A DNA stretch of 64,000 nt from Methylorubrum sp. B1-46 (lineage in GTDB: Bacteria > Pseudomonadota > Alphaproteobacteria > Rhizobiales > Beijerinckiaceae): contig NZ_CP088247.1 in NCBI RefSeq assembly GCF_021117295.1, forward strand, positions 5,325,101-5,389,100, given 5' to 3'. The notes under the pieces were generated by a model. It was given only the letters and a program-made list of their open reading frames with translations, did not search any database and was not told where the DNA came from. The position numbers were made by a program, and so were the translations under genes. Below, piece by piece: positions 9,206 through 18,345 of the stretch; within the stretch, counting starts at the first letter, position 1, and each line of letters starts with the position of its first letter.

Positions 9206-9370
9206 TCAGACCACCCGGTGGGCCGCCCCGTCGATTTCCATCCACTTCGTCAAGGCGATGGGCAGCCGCTGAATCGCCGCGTCGCACGTATCCGCCACGC
9301 CTTTCAGGTCGCAGCCGGTCGGGATCCGGTTCTGCTCGACGCCCATCGCCTTGCGTCCGCCGACCATCAT
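9206..9370 (-). CDS. Possible small protein, 54 aa
   Basis: Open frame with strongly GC3-biased codons and a plausible folded composition (GVEQNRIPTGCDL, then DAAIQRLPIALTKWMEI). The start is uncertain: tandem ATGs at 9370 and 9367 sit beside a GGGGTG purine run, and the frame continues open upstream to 9496. No family is recognised. It lies between the cytochrome c and methyltransferase genes on the same strand. Confidence 0.35.
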   Translation of the reverse strand: MMVGGRKAMGVEQNRIPTGCDLKGVADTCDAAIQRLPIALTKWMEIDGAAHRVV

Positions 9371-9455
9371 CACCCCGCACCCATCGACGCCGATGAAGCG
9401 TACGACGTGAGAGGCCGGCAGCACCCTGGCAGCAGGGGAAGTCGGAGGAACATGA

Positions 9456-9950
9456 TCAAGGCCGCGCGGAGAGCGCCTCAACGCCTCCGGCCCCAACCGA
9501 CTGCGCTTGCAGGTATGCGACGATGTCCGCCCGGTCGAGCGGGTCGGGGACTCCGCGAAAGCTCATGCTCGTGCCCGGCGCGAACTGCGCAGGGGCGGCA
9601 AGCCAAGCGTCCAACCTCTCCGGCGTCCAGACGCCGCCCGTCGACCGGAGAGCCCCCGTGTAGCCGAAACGTCGGCTGTTGCTCGCGACGGGCTTGCCGA
9701 CCACGTCGTGGAGGCTGGGACCGTTTCGGTCGCCGGCTCCCACCCTGACCGTGTGACAGGCGGCGCACTGACCGAACAAGCGGCTGCCCCGCCCCGCGTC
9801 GGCTACCCGCATGAAGTCACCGAAGCGCGGATTGTCACCCAGTGAACGGCGGCGTTCCCCGCTCTCATCCGAACAAGCCGTGACGAGGAAGGCCAGCGCG
9901 ATCAGCAGGGCGTGCCGGCGGAATAAGGGGAGATGGAAGGTGCGCTTCAC
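9456..9950 (-). CDS. Lipoprotein class I cytochrome c
   Basis: Membrane-anchored periplasmic electron carrier. The N-terminus has a basic KRTFHLPLFRRH segment, a hydrophobic stretch and a lipobox (LVTAC), so the mature protein should be lipid-anchored. One CXXCH haem site (CAACH) follows GSRLFGQ, and the axial Met is probably in PGTSMSFRGVPD. The C-terminal DIVAYLQAQ helix matches mitochondrial/c2-like cytochromes. GTG 9950 is the preferred start because AGGA lies about nine bases upstream; a long upstream frame lacks homology. It could feed one of the terminal oxidases, but no direct link is visible. Confidence 0.88.
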   Translation of the reverse strand: MKRTFHLPLFRRHALLIALAFLVTACSDESGERRRSLGDNPRFGDFMRVADAGRGSRLFGQCAACHTVRVGAGDRNGPSLHDVVGKPVASNSRRFGYTGALRSTGGVWTPERLDAWLAAPAQFAPGTSMSFRGVPDPLDRADIVAYLQAQSVGAGGVEALSARP

Positions 9951-9997
9951 CCGTTCGATCCTGTGAACCACCGTCAATCGCCGATATTCGTCCGCCT

Positions 9998-11017
9998 TCA
10001 GTGAGATCGGACAGGCAAGAGCTTGCCGCGCAGCAGCAGGCCCAACGTTCTCAGCGCAATCCAGCCGATGATCAGGTTGGCCGCGACGAACAGCGGAACG
10101 GCGAGGAACGCGCTCGGTCCTGCCAGCCCGCGCTCCGTCAGCCGCAACGCGGCGAGCGGAAGGGCCGAGACACCGAATGTGTAGGCCCAGGCCGCCGGCG
10201 AGAATGGCTGCTGGCGCAACCACGGCACCAGCCGCACCATGACCAGGGCATGCAGCAGAGCGTAGCCGAACAGGATCTGCGCAAGCCGGTCGGGCGGTCC
10301 GTCCGTGACGGCCAGGTAAGCGACGCAAGCCACCGCCGGCGGCGCGAGGTGCAGCCCGAGCGAGGCGCGCAGCGGCACAGGCAGAGTCCGCAGGATCAGC
10401 CTGTGAATGACGACCGATTCCAGCGTCAGCCAGGACAGAAGGCCGGCGCCGAAGAAGAGCAGACCGAGCTCAGTCATGCCGAAGGCGGCGCAGGTGATGG
10501 CCGCCACGAACCCTCCGCCGACGGTGGGCATGTAGAGGATCGGCGTCGTCGCCTCGAAGGCGCGGTCGCCCATCCAGAGGCCTCCCACGCCCCAGACGGC
10601 GAAGAGCGTCGTGCCGACAAGGCCCGCTAGGGCCATCACCCATGCGCCGTCCGGCCAGTGCGGCGCGAGGCCGACGCTGGCGATCATGGTCGCGACAGGA
10701 GCCAGAGCGGCGAAGAACGAGGATATCGGATCTCGCGCCTCGGCAAAAACCGTGTCCCGGTCGTGCAGCCACCGAGCGGCGTAGAAGACCAGCCACGTCG
10801 CCCAGACCGCCACGCCGAGCAGGGAAAGGACCTCGCCGACCCAGGCGGGGGCCAGTGCGAGGCGGGTCATGGCACGCCAGCCGTTTCCCAAACCGCAGAG
10901 TCCGAGCACCATCCCGAAGAAGGTGGCGGGGACCCTGGTCCGTCGAAGCCAAGCGAATTCACGCCGCGGTTTGACGGCACCTTCTCGCTCCGCGACCGAG
11001 CTCGTCTCATCAGGCAC
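9998..11017 (-). CDS. TehA/SLAC1-family transporter (TDT family)
   Basis: A polytopic inner-membrane protein of 339 residues with about ten hydrophobic segments, starting after a charged N-terminus at RVPATFFGMVLGLCGLGNGWR, which is characteristic of the TDT family (TehA, SLAC1). These act as anion channels or exporters of tellurite-associated compounds or small carboxylates. Its start lies one base after the stop of the MocR regulator gene on the same strand, implying co-transcription and probably control by that regulator. The physiological substrate is not evident. Confidence 0.88.
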   Translation of the reverse strand: MPDETSSVAEREGAVKPRREFAWLRRTRVPATFFGMVLGLCGLGNGWRAMTRLALAPAWVGEVLSLLGVAVWATWLVFYAARWLHDRDTVFAEARDPISSFFAALAPVATMIASVGLAPHWPDGAWVMALAGLVGTTLFAVWGVGGLWMGDRAFEATTPILYMPTVGGGFVAAITCAAFGMTELGLLFFGAGLLSWLTLESVVIHRLILRTLPVPLRASLGLHLAPPAVACVAYLAVTDGPPDRLAQILFGYALLHALVMVRLVPWLRQQPFSPAAWAYTFGVSALPLAALRLTERGLAGPSAFLAVPLFVAANLIIGWIALRTLGLLLRGKLLPVRSH

Positions 11018-11018
11018 G

Positions 11019-12407
11019 TCAGACGACCGTGGAGATCGCGCCGGGCGGATGCGCCAGGAGCGTCGCGAGCAGGCTCAAGCCGTACCGCAAGGTCTCGGCG
11101 TCCGGCGCCGCCCCCAGAGAAACGCGAATGGCCTCGGGGGCCGGCCCCACCGCGAAGGCATCGCTCAGGATGACCGACAGCCCGAGCTGACGCGCATGCG
11201 CTCCGAACTCGCCGCGACGCCAAGGCTCGGGAAGCCGGAGCCAGAGGTGGTGCCCGCAAGGATGGGCCTGGACGTCGAGACCCTGCAAGGTCTCGCGCGC
11301 GACGGCCTGCCGCCGGCCGTTCTCCTGCCTGATGGCCGCGACGACCGCGTCGAGCTCGCCTTCCAAGATCCAGTGCGAGGCGAGCGCCGCCGTGAGCGGC
11401 GAGGCCATCATGTTGAGCGCCCGCAGCTCGGCGGCGAGCCGCACCGCCTCGTTCGTTCCGGGTACCGCCACATAGGCAATGCGCAAGCCCGGGCTGACGC
11501 ACTTGGACAGCGTTGCGATATGCCACGTGATATCCCCGGCCAAGGAAGCGATGGGCGCCGGAGCATCGGACGGCAGCGCGCCGTACGCGTCATCCTCGAT
11601 GATTGTGACGCCGCGCGAGCGCGCGACCTCGGCGATCCGCTCGCGGCGCGCCGTCGGCAGCGTCGCGGTCGTCGGGTTGTCGAGCGTCGGTACCACGTAC
11701 AGGGCGCGCGGCCGCTCGGCTTCGCAGCGCTCCCGGAATGCGTCCGGGTCGAGCCCGTCCGCGTCGCAGGCTACCGGAACGAGGCGAACGCCGCGGCGCT
11801 CGGCGGCCATGCGCAGGCCCGGATAGGTCAGGGCGGGGATGCAGAGCGCATCGCCCGGCTTGAGGATGGCGGCGAGCGCAGCGGCGAGCACGACCTGGGC
11901 GCCCCCTCCCACGAGGATGCGGTGCACCGGAAGCGGCCCGACCCGCCGACCGAGCCACTGTGCCGCCGCAGCGCGGTCGGCCATGTTCCCGGCGCTGTCT
12001 TGGTACTGCATGCGGTCGAGGAACCCGGGCGAGCCGGCAAGCCGCGACAAGCCTGCTTCCATACGCTCGGCCAGACGCGCCGCCGCCGGCTGGGGCGGCA
12101 TGTTCATGCTGAAGTCGACGCTTCCGGACGGGTCCGGCCTGCGCATCTCCGCAGGCGGCGTGGGCCCGCGTACGAAGCTGCCCCGACCGGCTGTCGCGTC
12201 GATCAAGCCTATCCTGCGGGCTTCGTTGAAGGCGCGTGTGACGGTGGTGAGATCGACGTTGAGGTGTTTGGCCAGGACGCGCTGTGGCGGCAGGCGAACG
12301 CCCGGCGCCAGGCGCCCGGCGCGGATGTCGTCGGCCAGCGCCTTGACGATGGCCAGGTACTTCGGGCCTCCGTCGCCGGCGATTGTCGGGCTCCAGGATG
12401 CCATCAT
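11019..12407 (-). CDS. MocR-type (GntR-HTH plus aminotransferase fold) regulator
   Basis: A 462-residue transcription factor. The N-terminal winged HTH of the GntR family spans residues about 15-80 (LPPQRVLAKHLNVDLTTVTRA, GRGSFV). An aminotransferase class I fold follows, with the PLP lysine in LSKCVSPGLR, TLDNPTT, and IIEDDAYG for the cofactor ring. MocR proteins sense PLP or amino-acid-like effectors and usually control an adjacent gene. Here the TehA-type transporter follows directly. The upstream intergenic region contains TGTATG/CATACA palindromes that are good operator candidates. The start is ATG 12407 or 12404. Confidence 0.92.
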   Translation of the reverse strand: MMASWSPTIAGDGGPKYLAIVKALADDIRAGRLAPGVRLPPQRVLAKHLNVDLTTVTRAFNEARRIGLIDATAGRGSFVRGPTPPAEMRRPDPSGSVDFSMNMPPQPAAARLAERMEAGLSRLAGSPGFLDRMQYQDSAGNMADRAAAAQWLGRRVGPLPVHRILVGGGAQVVLAAALAAILKPGDALCIPALTYPGLRMAAERRGVRLVPVACDADGLDPDAFRERCEAERPRALYVVPTLDNPTTATLPTARRERIAEVARSRGVTIIEDDAYGALPSDAPAPIASLAGDITWHIATLSKCVSPGLRIAYVAVPGTNEAVRLAAELRALNMMASPLTAALASHWILEGELDAVVAAIRQENGRRQAVARETLQGLDVQAHPCGHHLWLRLPEPWRRGEFGAHARQLGLSVILSDAFAVGPAPEAIRVSLGAAPDAETLRYGLSLLATLLAHPPGAISTVV

Positions 12408-12428
12408 TGACCCCTGCTCTCACATTGC

Positions 12429-12440
12429 TGTATGCATACA
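12429..12440. promoter_or_regulatory. 12-bp palindrome, candidate MocR operator
   Basis: TGTATGCATACA is a perfect palindrome 22 bases upstream of the mocR-like gene start. A further ACATACAC half-site follows at about 12444. The same TGTATG / CATACA half-sites occur in the larger inverted repeat at 12506-12546, suggesting repeated binding sites of one regulator. Confidence 0.45.
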
Positions 12441-12505
12441 CAAGACATACACGCAAAGCGAGCCGTGGTTCTGTCTGTGACAGCGTTTTGAAGACTGTCG
12501 GTCTC

Positions 12506-12546
12506 CACTCCGAATGTATGGATTATTAAGCCATACATTCGGAGTG
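12506..12546. promoter_or_regulatory. Perfect 16-bp inverted repeat between divergent genes
   Basis: The arms CACTCCGAATGTATGG and their exact complement are separated by the AT-only-but-one spacer ATTATTAAG. The element is located between the mocR-like gene and the divergent DUF983 gene. Within the arms, TGTATG and CATACA repeat the half-sites of the 12429 palindrome. No T-run follows, so an operator is favoured over a terminator. Confidence 0.55.
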
Positions 12547-12590
12547 CGCAAGGCGCCTCTCGATGCCGTCGGGTGGTCAGCGGTTCAGGA

Positions 12591-13004
12591 ATGTGGATGA
12601 TGCAAAGGACAACCGATCAATCCATCATGTCGGTCGGCGTGCGGTGCCGCTGCCCTCGGTGCGGCGACGGGCGGCTGTTCGACGGTTTCATCACCCTCAA
12701 GCCACGCTGCGAGGCGTGCGGCCTCGACTACGGCTTTGCCGACCCGGCCGACGGACCTGCCTTCTTCATCATGATGACAATGGCCTTCCCGGTCACAGCC
12801 TTCGGCATTTGGCTGGAGCTCGCCTACGAACCGCCGCTCTGGATTCATGCGGTTGTGACGCTTCCGCTGCTCTTGCTGGCTTGCGTGCCGGTCATCCGGC
12901 CGCTGAAGGGGCTCTTCATCGCCAGCCAGTACATCAACAAGGCGGGCGAAGGCCGGCTCGCGACCGCGCCAATCCCCAACACCGGACCTGGAGCAGGCGA
13001 CTGA
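12591..13004 (+). CDS. DUF983 family membrane protein
   Basis: A small protein with an N-terminal zinc-ribbon-like pair (CRCPRCG and CEACG) followed by two hydrophobic segments ([21 protein letters not shown] and [16 protein letters not shown]), the architecture of the DUF983 family found near respiratory and haem genes in alphaproteobacteria. Function unknown. Several starts are possible; ATG 12591 has AGGA just upstream and ATG 12627 begins right before the ribbon. It lies about 100 bases upstream of hemA and the bd oxidase genes and may belong to the same transcript. Confidence 0.8.
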   Translation: MWMMQRTTDQSIMSVGVRCRCPRCGDGRLFDGFITLKPRCEACGLDYGFADPADGPAFFIMMTMAFPVTAFGIWLELAYEPPLWIHAVVTLPLLLLACVPVIRPLKGLFIASQYINKAGEGRLATAPIPNTGPGAGD

Positions 13005-13110
13005 CCCTGCCGCTCCGCCGCGCGCTCCCGGACGGATGCTGGGCTGCGGCATGGACCGTCCGGCTCGGATCTCACGGCCGACTCGATCAGACCTGACAAG
13101 GACCGGGACG

Positions 13111-14337
13111 ATGCTGCCCTACTCCGACGTATTCGAGGCCTCCCTTCGGACGCTGCGCGAGGAGGGTCGCTACCGGACTTTCATCGAGCTCGAGCGGATT
13201 GTCGGCACGTTCCCGACGGCCATCTGGAGGCATCCAGACGGCAGCCGCCGGCCGGTCACGGTCTGGTGCAGCAACGACTATCTCGGGATGGGGCACAGCC
13301 CCGAGGTCCTCGGCGCCATGCACGAGGCTCTCGACCGGTACGGCGGCGGTGCGGGCGGCACCCGCAACATCTCCGGCACGGCCCACGAGCACGTGCTGCT
13401 GGAGCGCGACCTCGCCGACCTGCACGGCAAGGAGGCCGCCCTCCTGTTCACCTCTGGCTACGTCTCGAACCTGGCGGCGCTCAGCGTCCTCGGCCAAGTG
13501 CTGCCGGGCAGCGTGATCCTGTCTGATGCCAACAACCACAACTCGATGATCGAGGGCATCCGCCGCTCCGGGACCGAGAAGGCGATCTTCCCGCACAACG
13601 ACGTCGCCGCGCTCGACCGGCTGCTGGCCGGGTACGAGCCCGGACGGCCGAAGATCGTCGCCTTCGAGAGCGTCTACAGCATGGACGGCGACGTCGCCCC
13701 CATCGCGGAGATCTGCGACGTCGCGGAGCGCCACGGCGCGCTCACCTATCTCGACGAGGTGCACGCGGTCGGGATGTACGGCACGCACGGCGCGGGCATC
13801 GCGGAGCGCGAGGGCGTCGCCCACCGCATCACGCTGATCGAGGCGACGCTGGGCAAGGCCTTCGGCGCGATGGGCGGCTACGTCGCCGGTCCGTCCACGG
13901 TGGTCGACGTCATCCGCAGCCACGCGGCCGGCTTCATTTTCACGACCTCGCTCTCCCCCCACCTAGCGGCCGGCGCGCGGGCGGCGGTGCGGCACCTCAG
14001 GGACAGCCAGACGGAGCGGGACGCGCAGCAGCGCAACGCGGCGAGCCTGATGGCGATGCTGCGCAAGGCCGGCCTGCCGGTCCTGCCGAGCCAGAGCCAC
14101 ATCCTGCCGGTCATGGTCGGCGACGCCCACCATTGCCGGCGGATCAGCGAAGAACTGCTGGAACAGCACAGCATCTACGTGCAGCCGATCAACCACCCGA
14201 CCGTGCCGCGCGGCGGCGAGCGGCTGAGGATCACCCCGACGCCGCTGCACACCGAGGAGCACATGCGGGCGCTCGTGACGGCGCTGCTCGAGGTCCGCTC
14301 ACGCGTGGGCTGGGGCGATGTCTCGCTGGCCGCTTGA
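13111..14337 (+). CDS. hemA: 5-aminolevulinate synthase
   Basis: PLP enzyme that condenses glycine and succinyl-CoA to 5-aminolevulinate, the first haem-pathway step in alphaproteobacteria (Shemin route). Visible motifs are CSNDYLGM at residues 53-60, the glycine-rich [13 protein letters not shown], the cofactor Asp in [10 protein letters not shown], and the PLP-lysine motif [12 protein letters not shown] with Lys249. Length 408 is normal. ATG 13111 follows AAGGACC. It lies just upstream of cydAB, so this copy may supply haem to the bd-type oxidase; whether another hemA exists elsewhere cannot be seen. Confidence 0.95.
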   Translation: MLPYSDVFEASLRTLREEGRYRTFIELERIVGTFPTAIWRHPDGSRRPVTVWCSNDYLGMGHSPEVLGAMHEALDRYGGGAGGTRNISGTAHEHVLLERDLADLHGKEAALLFTSGYVSNLAALSVLGQVLPGSVILSDANNHNSMIEGIRRSGTEKAIFPHNDVAALDRLLAGYEPGRPKIVAFESVYSMDGDVAPIAEICDVAERHGALTYLDEVHAVGMYGTHGAGIAEREGVAHRITLIEATLGKAFGAMGGYVAGPSTVVDVIRSHAAGFIFTTSLSPHLAAGARAAVRHLRDSQTERDAQQRNAASLMAMLRKAGLPVLPSQSHILPVMVGDAHHCRRISEELLEQHSIYVQPINHPTVPRGGERLRITPTPLHTEEHMRALVTALLEVRSRVGWGDVSLAA

Positions 14338-14379
14338 CCGCGGCTTCGCCCCGACGACAGACGCAACGAGGTGACCGAC

Positions 14380-15798
14380 ATGCTGGCGGACGCTGACGCC
14401 CTGCTGCTCGCACGGTGGCAATTCGGGTTCACCGTGGCCTTCCACATCGTGTTCCCGGCCTTCTCCATCGGCCTCGCCAGCTATCTGGCCGTGCTGGAAG
14501 GGCTCTGGCTGGCCACGGGCCGCCAAGTGTTCATCGACCTGTTCCGGTACTGGATCAAGATCTTCGCCATCGGCTTCGCCATGGGCGTCGTGTCCGGGCT
14601 GGTCATGTCCTACCAGTTCGGCACGAACTGGTCGGTCTACGCCGACAAGACGGGACCGGTGCTCGGCCCACTCATGGCCTACGAGGTGCTCTCGGCCTTC
14701 TTCCTGGAGGCCGGCTTCCTCGGGGTGATGCTGTTCGGCATGAGCAAGGTCGGGCCACGCCTGCACTTCCTCGCCACCCTGATGGTGGCCATCGGGACCT
14801 TCTTCTCGGCGTTCTGGATCCTGTCCGTGAACTCCTGGATGCAGACGCCGCAGGGACACGCGGTCAACGCCGCCGGGCAGTTCGTCCCGGTCGACTGGTG
14901 GGCCATCGTCTTCAATCCGTCGTTTCCCTACCGCCTCGTCCACATGGTGCTGGCGGCCTACCTCACCACCGCGCTCGTCGTCGGCGCGGTCGGGGCCTGG
15001 CACCTGCTGCGCGACCGCGCCAACGCGGGCGCGCGGACGATGTTCTCGATGGCGATGTGGATGCTCGCCGTCGTCGCGCCGATCCAGATCCTCGTCGGCG
15101 ACGCCCACGGCCTGAACACCCTGGAGCACCAGCCCGCCAAGGTCATGGCCATGGAAGGCCACTTCCGGAGCCACCCGGACGGCGCCCCGCTCGTCCTGTT
15201 CGGCCTGCCCGACCAGGAAGCCGGCACGGTGCGCTACGCGGTCGAGATCCCGAAGCTCTCCTCGCTGATCCTCAAGCACGGCCTGAACGAGCCCCTGAAG
15301 GGTCTCGACAGCGTGCCGCGGGAGGATTGGCCGCCGGTGCCCGTGGTGTTCTGGTCCTTCCGGGTGATGGTGAGCCTCGGGATGCTGATGCTCCTGCTCG
15401 GCTGCGTCAGCCTGCTCGCCCGCTACAGGGGCAGGCTCTACGAGTGGGCGCCCCTGCACCGCTTCGCCCTCGGCATGGGCCCGGCCGGCTTCGTCGCCGT
15501 GGTGGCCGGCTGGATCACCACCGAGGTCGGGCGCCAGCCCTTCACGGTCTACGGCCTGCTGCGCACGGCGGAATCCGCCTCGCCGCTCCACGCGCCCGCC
15601 GTCGCCGCCTCGCTCACCGCCTTCGTGCTGGTCTACTTCGCCGTGTTCGGGATGGGCATCCTCTACATCCTGCATCTGATGGCGAAGTCGCCGCACCGGG
15701 GCGAGCACGGGATGGAGCCCGGCGCGCCGATCCGCACCGCCGGCATCACGCCCGCGCCCTCGGTCGATCGCGACCGCACCCTCCGCCCCGCCGAATAG
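14380..15798 (+). CDS. cydA: Cytochrome bd-type quinol oxidase subunit I
   Basis: Haem-bearing subunit of the inner-membrane quinol oxidase that reduces oxygen to water without proton pumping. It opens with LLLARWQFGFTVAFHIVFPAFSIGLA, which holds the conserved haem-ligand His. GRQPFTVYGLLRT lies near the C-terminus. The quinol-binding (Q) loop is short, as in the cyanide-insensitive oxidase (CIO) branch. At 472 residues the length fits CIO. ATG 14380 is preferred because GAGG lies eight bases upstream; a GTG at 14371 overlaps that site. It is the first gene of the cydA-cydB-DUF2474 set, 42 bases after hemA. Confidence 0.95.
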   Translation: MLADADALLLARWQFGFTVAFHIVFPAFSIGLASYLAVLEGLWLATGRQVFIDLFRYWIKIFAIGFAMGVVSGLVMSYQFGTNWSVYADKTGPVLGPLMAYEVLSAFFLEAGFLGVMLFGMSKVGPRLHFLATLMVAIGTFFSAFWILSVNSWMQTPQGHAVNAAGQFVPVDWWAIVFNPSFPYRLVHMVLAAYLTTALVVGAVGAWHLLRDRANAGARTMFSMAMWMLAVVAPIQILVGDAHGLNTLEHQPAKVMAMEGHFRSHPDGAPLVLFGLPDQEAGTVRYAVEIPKLSSLILKHGLNEPLKGLDSVPREDWPPVPVVFWSFRVMVSLGMLMLLLGCVSLLARYRGRLYEWAPLHRFALGMGPAGFVAVVAGWITTEVGRQPFTVYGLLRTAESASPLHAPAVAASLTAFVLVYFAVFGMGILYILHLMAKSPHRGEHGMEPGAPIRTAGITPAPSVDRDRTLRPAE

Positions 15799-15808
15799 GG
15801 AGCCCGTC

Positions 15809-16816
15809 ATGCTCGCCGATATCGACCTGACGGTGGTCTGGGCGCTCATCATCGCCTTCGCGGTCTTCGCCTACATCGTGATGGACGGCTTCGACCTCGG
15901 CATCGGCATCCTGTTCCCCGCCTTCCGGCCGGGACACGAGCGCGACACCGCGATGAACTCGATCGCACCGGTCTGGGACGGCAACGAGACCTGGCTGGTG
16001 CTGGGCGGCGGCGGCCTGTTCGCGGTGTTCCCGCTGGCCTACGCGGTGATCATGCCGGCCCTCTACGCGCCGATTATCGCGATGCTGCTCGGCCTGATCT
16101 TCCGCGGCGTCGCGTTCGAGTTCCGCTGGCGCGACCCGCGCCACCGGGCGCTCTGGGACGTCGCGTTCACCGGGGGCTCAGTCGTGGCGGCGCTTGCCCA
16201 GGGCATCACCCTCGGCGCGCTGCTCCAAGGCATCAAGGTCGAGGGCCGCGCCTATGCGGGCGGCTGGTGGGACTGGCTCACCCCGTTCAGCCTGCTCGTC
16301 GGGCTCGGCATCGTCTGCGGCTACGCCCTGCTCGGCGCCACCTGGCTGGTGATGCGGACGGAGGGGAGCCTGCAGGACCGGGCGCGCATCTTCTCGCTCC
16401 GGCTCGGCGCGGCCACGGTCGCGGCGATCGCCGCCGTCAGCGCGGCGACGCCCTTCCTGGAAGGCAGGTATTGGGAGCGCTGGTTCGCGATGCCGAACGT
16501 GTTGCTCACCGCCCAGGTGCCGCTCCTCGTCGCGCTCGCCTCGTTCCTGTTCTTCCGCCTCCTGCGCGGTGGGGCGGAGAGAGCGCCGTTCCTGCTGTCG
16601 CTCGGCTTGTTCCTGCTGTCCTTCGTCGGGCTCGGGATCAGCATCTTCCCGGACGTCGTGCCGGGTCGGATCACGATCTGGGAGGCGGCGGCTCCGCATT
16701 CGAGCCAGGTCTTCCTGCTCGTCGGTGCGTCCGTCCTGATCCCGGTCATCCTGGCCTACACGGCCTACTCGTACTGGGTCTTCCGCGGGAAGGTCGACGC
16801 GGCGGGGTATCACTGA
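15809..16816 (+). CDS. cydB: Cytochrome bd-type quinol oxidase subunit II
   Basis: The partner subunit of CydA, a polytopic protein of 335 residues. The family hallmark YIVMDGFDLGIGILFP lies at residues 22-37, followed by WDGNETWLVLGGGGLFAVFP. Spacing to cydA is ten bases with the ribosome-binding site GGGAG between them. Its stop codon overlaps the start of the following small gene (TGATG), indicating a single transcript. Confidence 0.95.
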   Translation: MLADIDLTVVWALIIAFAVFAYIVMDGFDLGIGILFPAFRPGHERDTAMNSIAPVWDGNETWLVLGGGGLFAVFPLAYAVIMPALYAPIIAMLLGLIFRGVAFEFRWRDPRHRALWDVAFTGGSVVAALAQGITLGALLQGIKVEGRAYAGGWWDWLTPFSLLVGLGIVCGYALLGATWLVMRTEGSLQDRARIFSLRLGAATVAAIAAVSAATPFLEGRYWERWFAMPNVLLTAQVPLLVALASFLFFRLLRGGAERAPFLLSLGLFLLSFVGLGISIFPDVVPGRITIWEAAAPHSSQVFLLVGASVLIPVILAYTAYSYWVFRGKVDAAGYH

Positions 16817-16953
16817 TGGGCACCAGCGCCGCTCCCGAGCGGCCGACCCCGCTGTGGCGCCGCCTCGTGTGGTTCGCCTCCCTGTGGGCCGGCAGCATCC
16901 TCTCGCTCGGTCTCGTCGCCGGTCTCCTGCGGGCGTGGCTCAAGGCCGGCTGA
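16816..16953 (+). CDS. DUF2474-type small subunit of the bd oxidase
   Basis: A 45-residue protein with one membrane helix (LVWFASLWAGSILSLGLVAGLL) after a short Pro-containing N-terminus. Single-helix proteins of this kind (DUF2474, functionally comparable to CydX) follow cydB in cyanide-insensitive oxidase operons and are thought to stabilise the complex. Its ATG overlaps the cydB stop by one base, which supports translation at a fixed ratio with CydB. Confidence 0.85.
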   Translation: MGTSAAPERPTPLWRRLVWFASLWAGSILSLGLVAGLLRAWLKAG

Positions 16954-17002
16954 ACCCGCGGCGCCCGGTCCCGACCGCCTCCCGTTCGAGGAGCTGAAAC
17001 CG

Positions 17003-17965
17003 ATGACCGCGAAACCCGTCGTCACGGCCGCCGTGGTGCAGGCCGGCTCGATCCTGTTCGACACCGCGCGGACATTGGACAAGCTTGCGGACCTCGCGAG
17101 CGACGCCTCGGCCCGCGGCGCCGACCTGGCGGTGTTCCCCGAAGCGTTCGTCGGCGGCTACCCGAAGGGGCTCGACTTCGGTGCCCGGATCGGCTCCCGC
17201 ACCCCGGCGGGCCGGGACGACTTCCTCCGCTACCACGCGGGCGCCATCGACGTACCAGGGCCTGCGACCGAGGCCATCGCCGCCGTCGCCCGCGCCGGCA
17301 AGCTGCACATCGTCGTCGGCGTAATCGAGCGGGCCGGCGGCACGCTCTACTGCAGTGCCCTGACGTTCGGGCCCGACGGCGCGCTCCTATCACGCCGCCG
17401 CAAGCTGATGCCCACCGCCTCGGAGCGGCTCGTCTGGGGTTTCGGCGACGGTTCGACGCTCGATGTCGCCGGCACGCCCCTCGGCCGGATCGGGACCGCG
17501 ATCTGCTGGGAGAACTACATGCCGCTCCTGCGCACGGCGCTCTACGCCAAGGGCGTCGAGATCTACTGCGCCCCCACGGTCGACGACCGCGCCACGTGGC
17601 TACCGACGATGCAGACCATCGCCCTTGAGGGGCGGTGCTTCGTCGTGTCGGCGAGCCAATACCTCCTCCGGAAGGATTGCCCGGTCGACTACGCTGCGGT
17701 CCAGGGCGACGACCTGGCAACGGTCTTGATCCGTGGCGGCTCGTGCATCGTGGGTCCCCTGGGGAACGTCCTGATCGAGCCCGATTTCGAGGGCGAGAGC
17801 GTGCGACTCGCCGAACTGGACCGGGCGGACATCGTCCGCGGCAAGTTCGATTTCGACGTGGTCGGCCACTACGCGCGCCCGGACATCTTCAGCCTCAGCG
17901 TGAACGAGCGACCGCTCGAACCCGTCACGGCGAGGGGCTCCGGCGACTATGAGGACCAAACGTAA
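17003..17965 (+). CDS. Nitrilase
   Basis: Carbon-nitrogen hydrolase converting a nitrile to the carboxylic acid and ammonia. The Glu-Lys-Cys triad is visible: Glu47 in FPEAFVGGYPKG, Lys134 in RRKLMPT and Cys168 in AICWENYMP. The GYPKG and CWENYMP contexts are typical of true nitrilases rather than amidases. The length of 320 is normal. The start at ATG 17003 follows GAGGAGCTG. It lies 49 bases after the oxidase genes on the same strand; in cyanogenic or plant-associated settings nitrilases and cyanide-insensitive oxidases can be found together, but that link is inference here. Confidence 0.92.
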   Translation: MTAKPVVTAAVVQAGSILFDTARTLDKLADLASDASARGADLAVFPEAFVGGYPKGLDFGARIGSRTPAGRDDFLRYHAGAIDVPGPATEAIAAVARAGKLHIVVGVIERAGGTLYCSALTFGPDGALLSRRRKLMPTASERLVWGFGDGSTLDVAGTPLGRIGTAICWENYMPLLRTALYAKGVEIYCAPTVDDRATWLPTMQTIALEGRCFVVSASQYLLRKDCPVDYAAVQGDDLATVLIRGGSCIVGPLGNVLIEPDFEGESVRLAELDRADIVRGKFDFDVVGHYARPDIFSLSVNERPLEPVTARGSGDYEDQT

Positions 17966-18074
17966 AGCACTGACGCAGACGGATCATTCCCGCAAGTCTG
18001 CTGACGGCCCTGACGATTTCGGCCGCCGGGTGGGTCCAAGTGAAGGGCCGGGCGCGACTGTTGTGCTCAGCGAT

Positions 18075-18345
18075 CTAGCGCTTGATGGCGGCCTGAAGAT
18101 CAACGACGCCGGTGAAGGTGCCGCGCCGCAGGCGGCGGCGGGTCAGGGCGGAGAAGAAGCCCTCGACCGCGGTGAGCCAAGATGCGGAGGGCGGGGTGAG
18201 GTGGAAGGTCCAGCGCGGATGACGCGCCGGCCACGCGCGCACCTGCGGGGGCTTGCGGGTGGCGTCGTTGTCGAGGATCGCGTGGATCGTCTTGCCGGCC
18301 GGCACGGCGGCTTCGACGGCGTTGAGGAAACGGATGCACTCACCG
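18075..18345 (-). pseudogene. IS630-family transposase remnant (C-terminal part)
   Basis: The frame encodes the C-terminal part of a DDE transposase: IRFLNAVEAAVPAGKTIHAILDN contains the second catalytic Asp, and HPRWTFHLTPPSASWLTAVE holds the last acidic residue, followed by FFSALTRRRLRRG. Asn-Asp replaces the usual Asn-Tyr after the Asp, and the N-terminal half with the first catalytic Asp and HTH is absent. The fragment abuts the IS5-like remnant on the opposite strand at about 18345, so it cannot be active. Confidence 0.8.

Noticed and set aside
12506..12546. Inverted repeat read as a bidirectional terminator
   Set aside because: It lies between divergent gene starts and is not followed by a T-run; an operator role fits better.
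14299..15852. Long antisense open frame over cydA, His/Glu-rich
   Set aside because: Arises from GC-rich third positions of cydA; its composition is low-complexity and the cydA motifs on the other strand are unambiguous.
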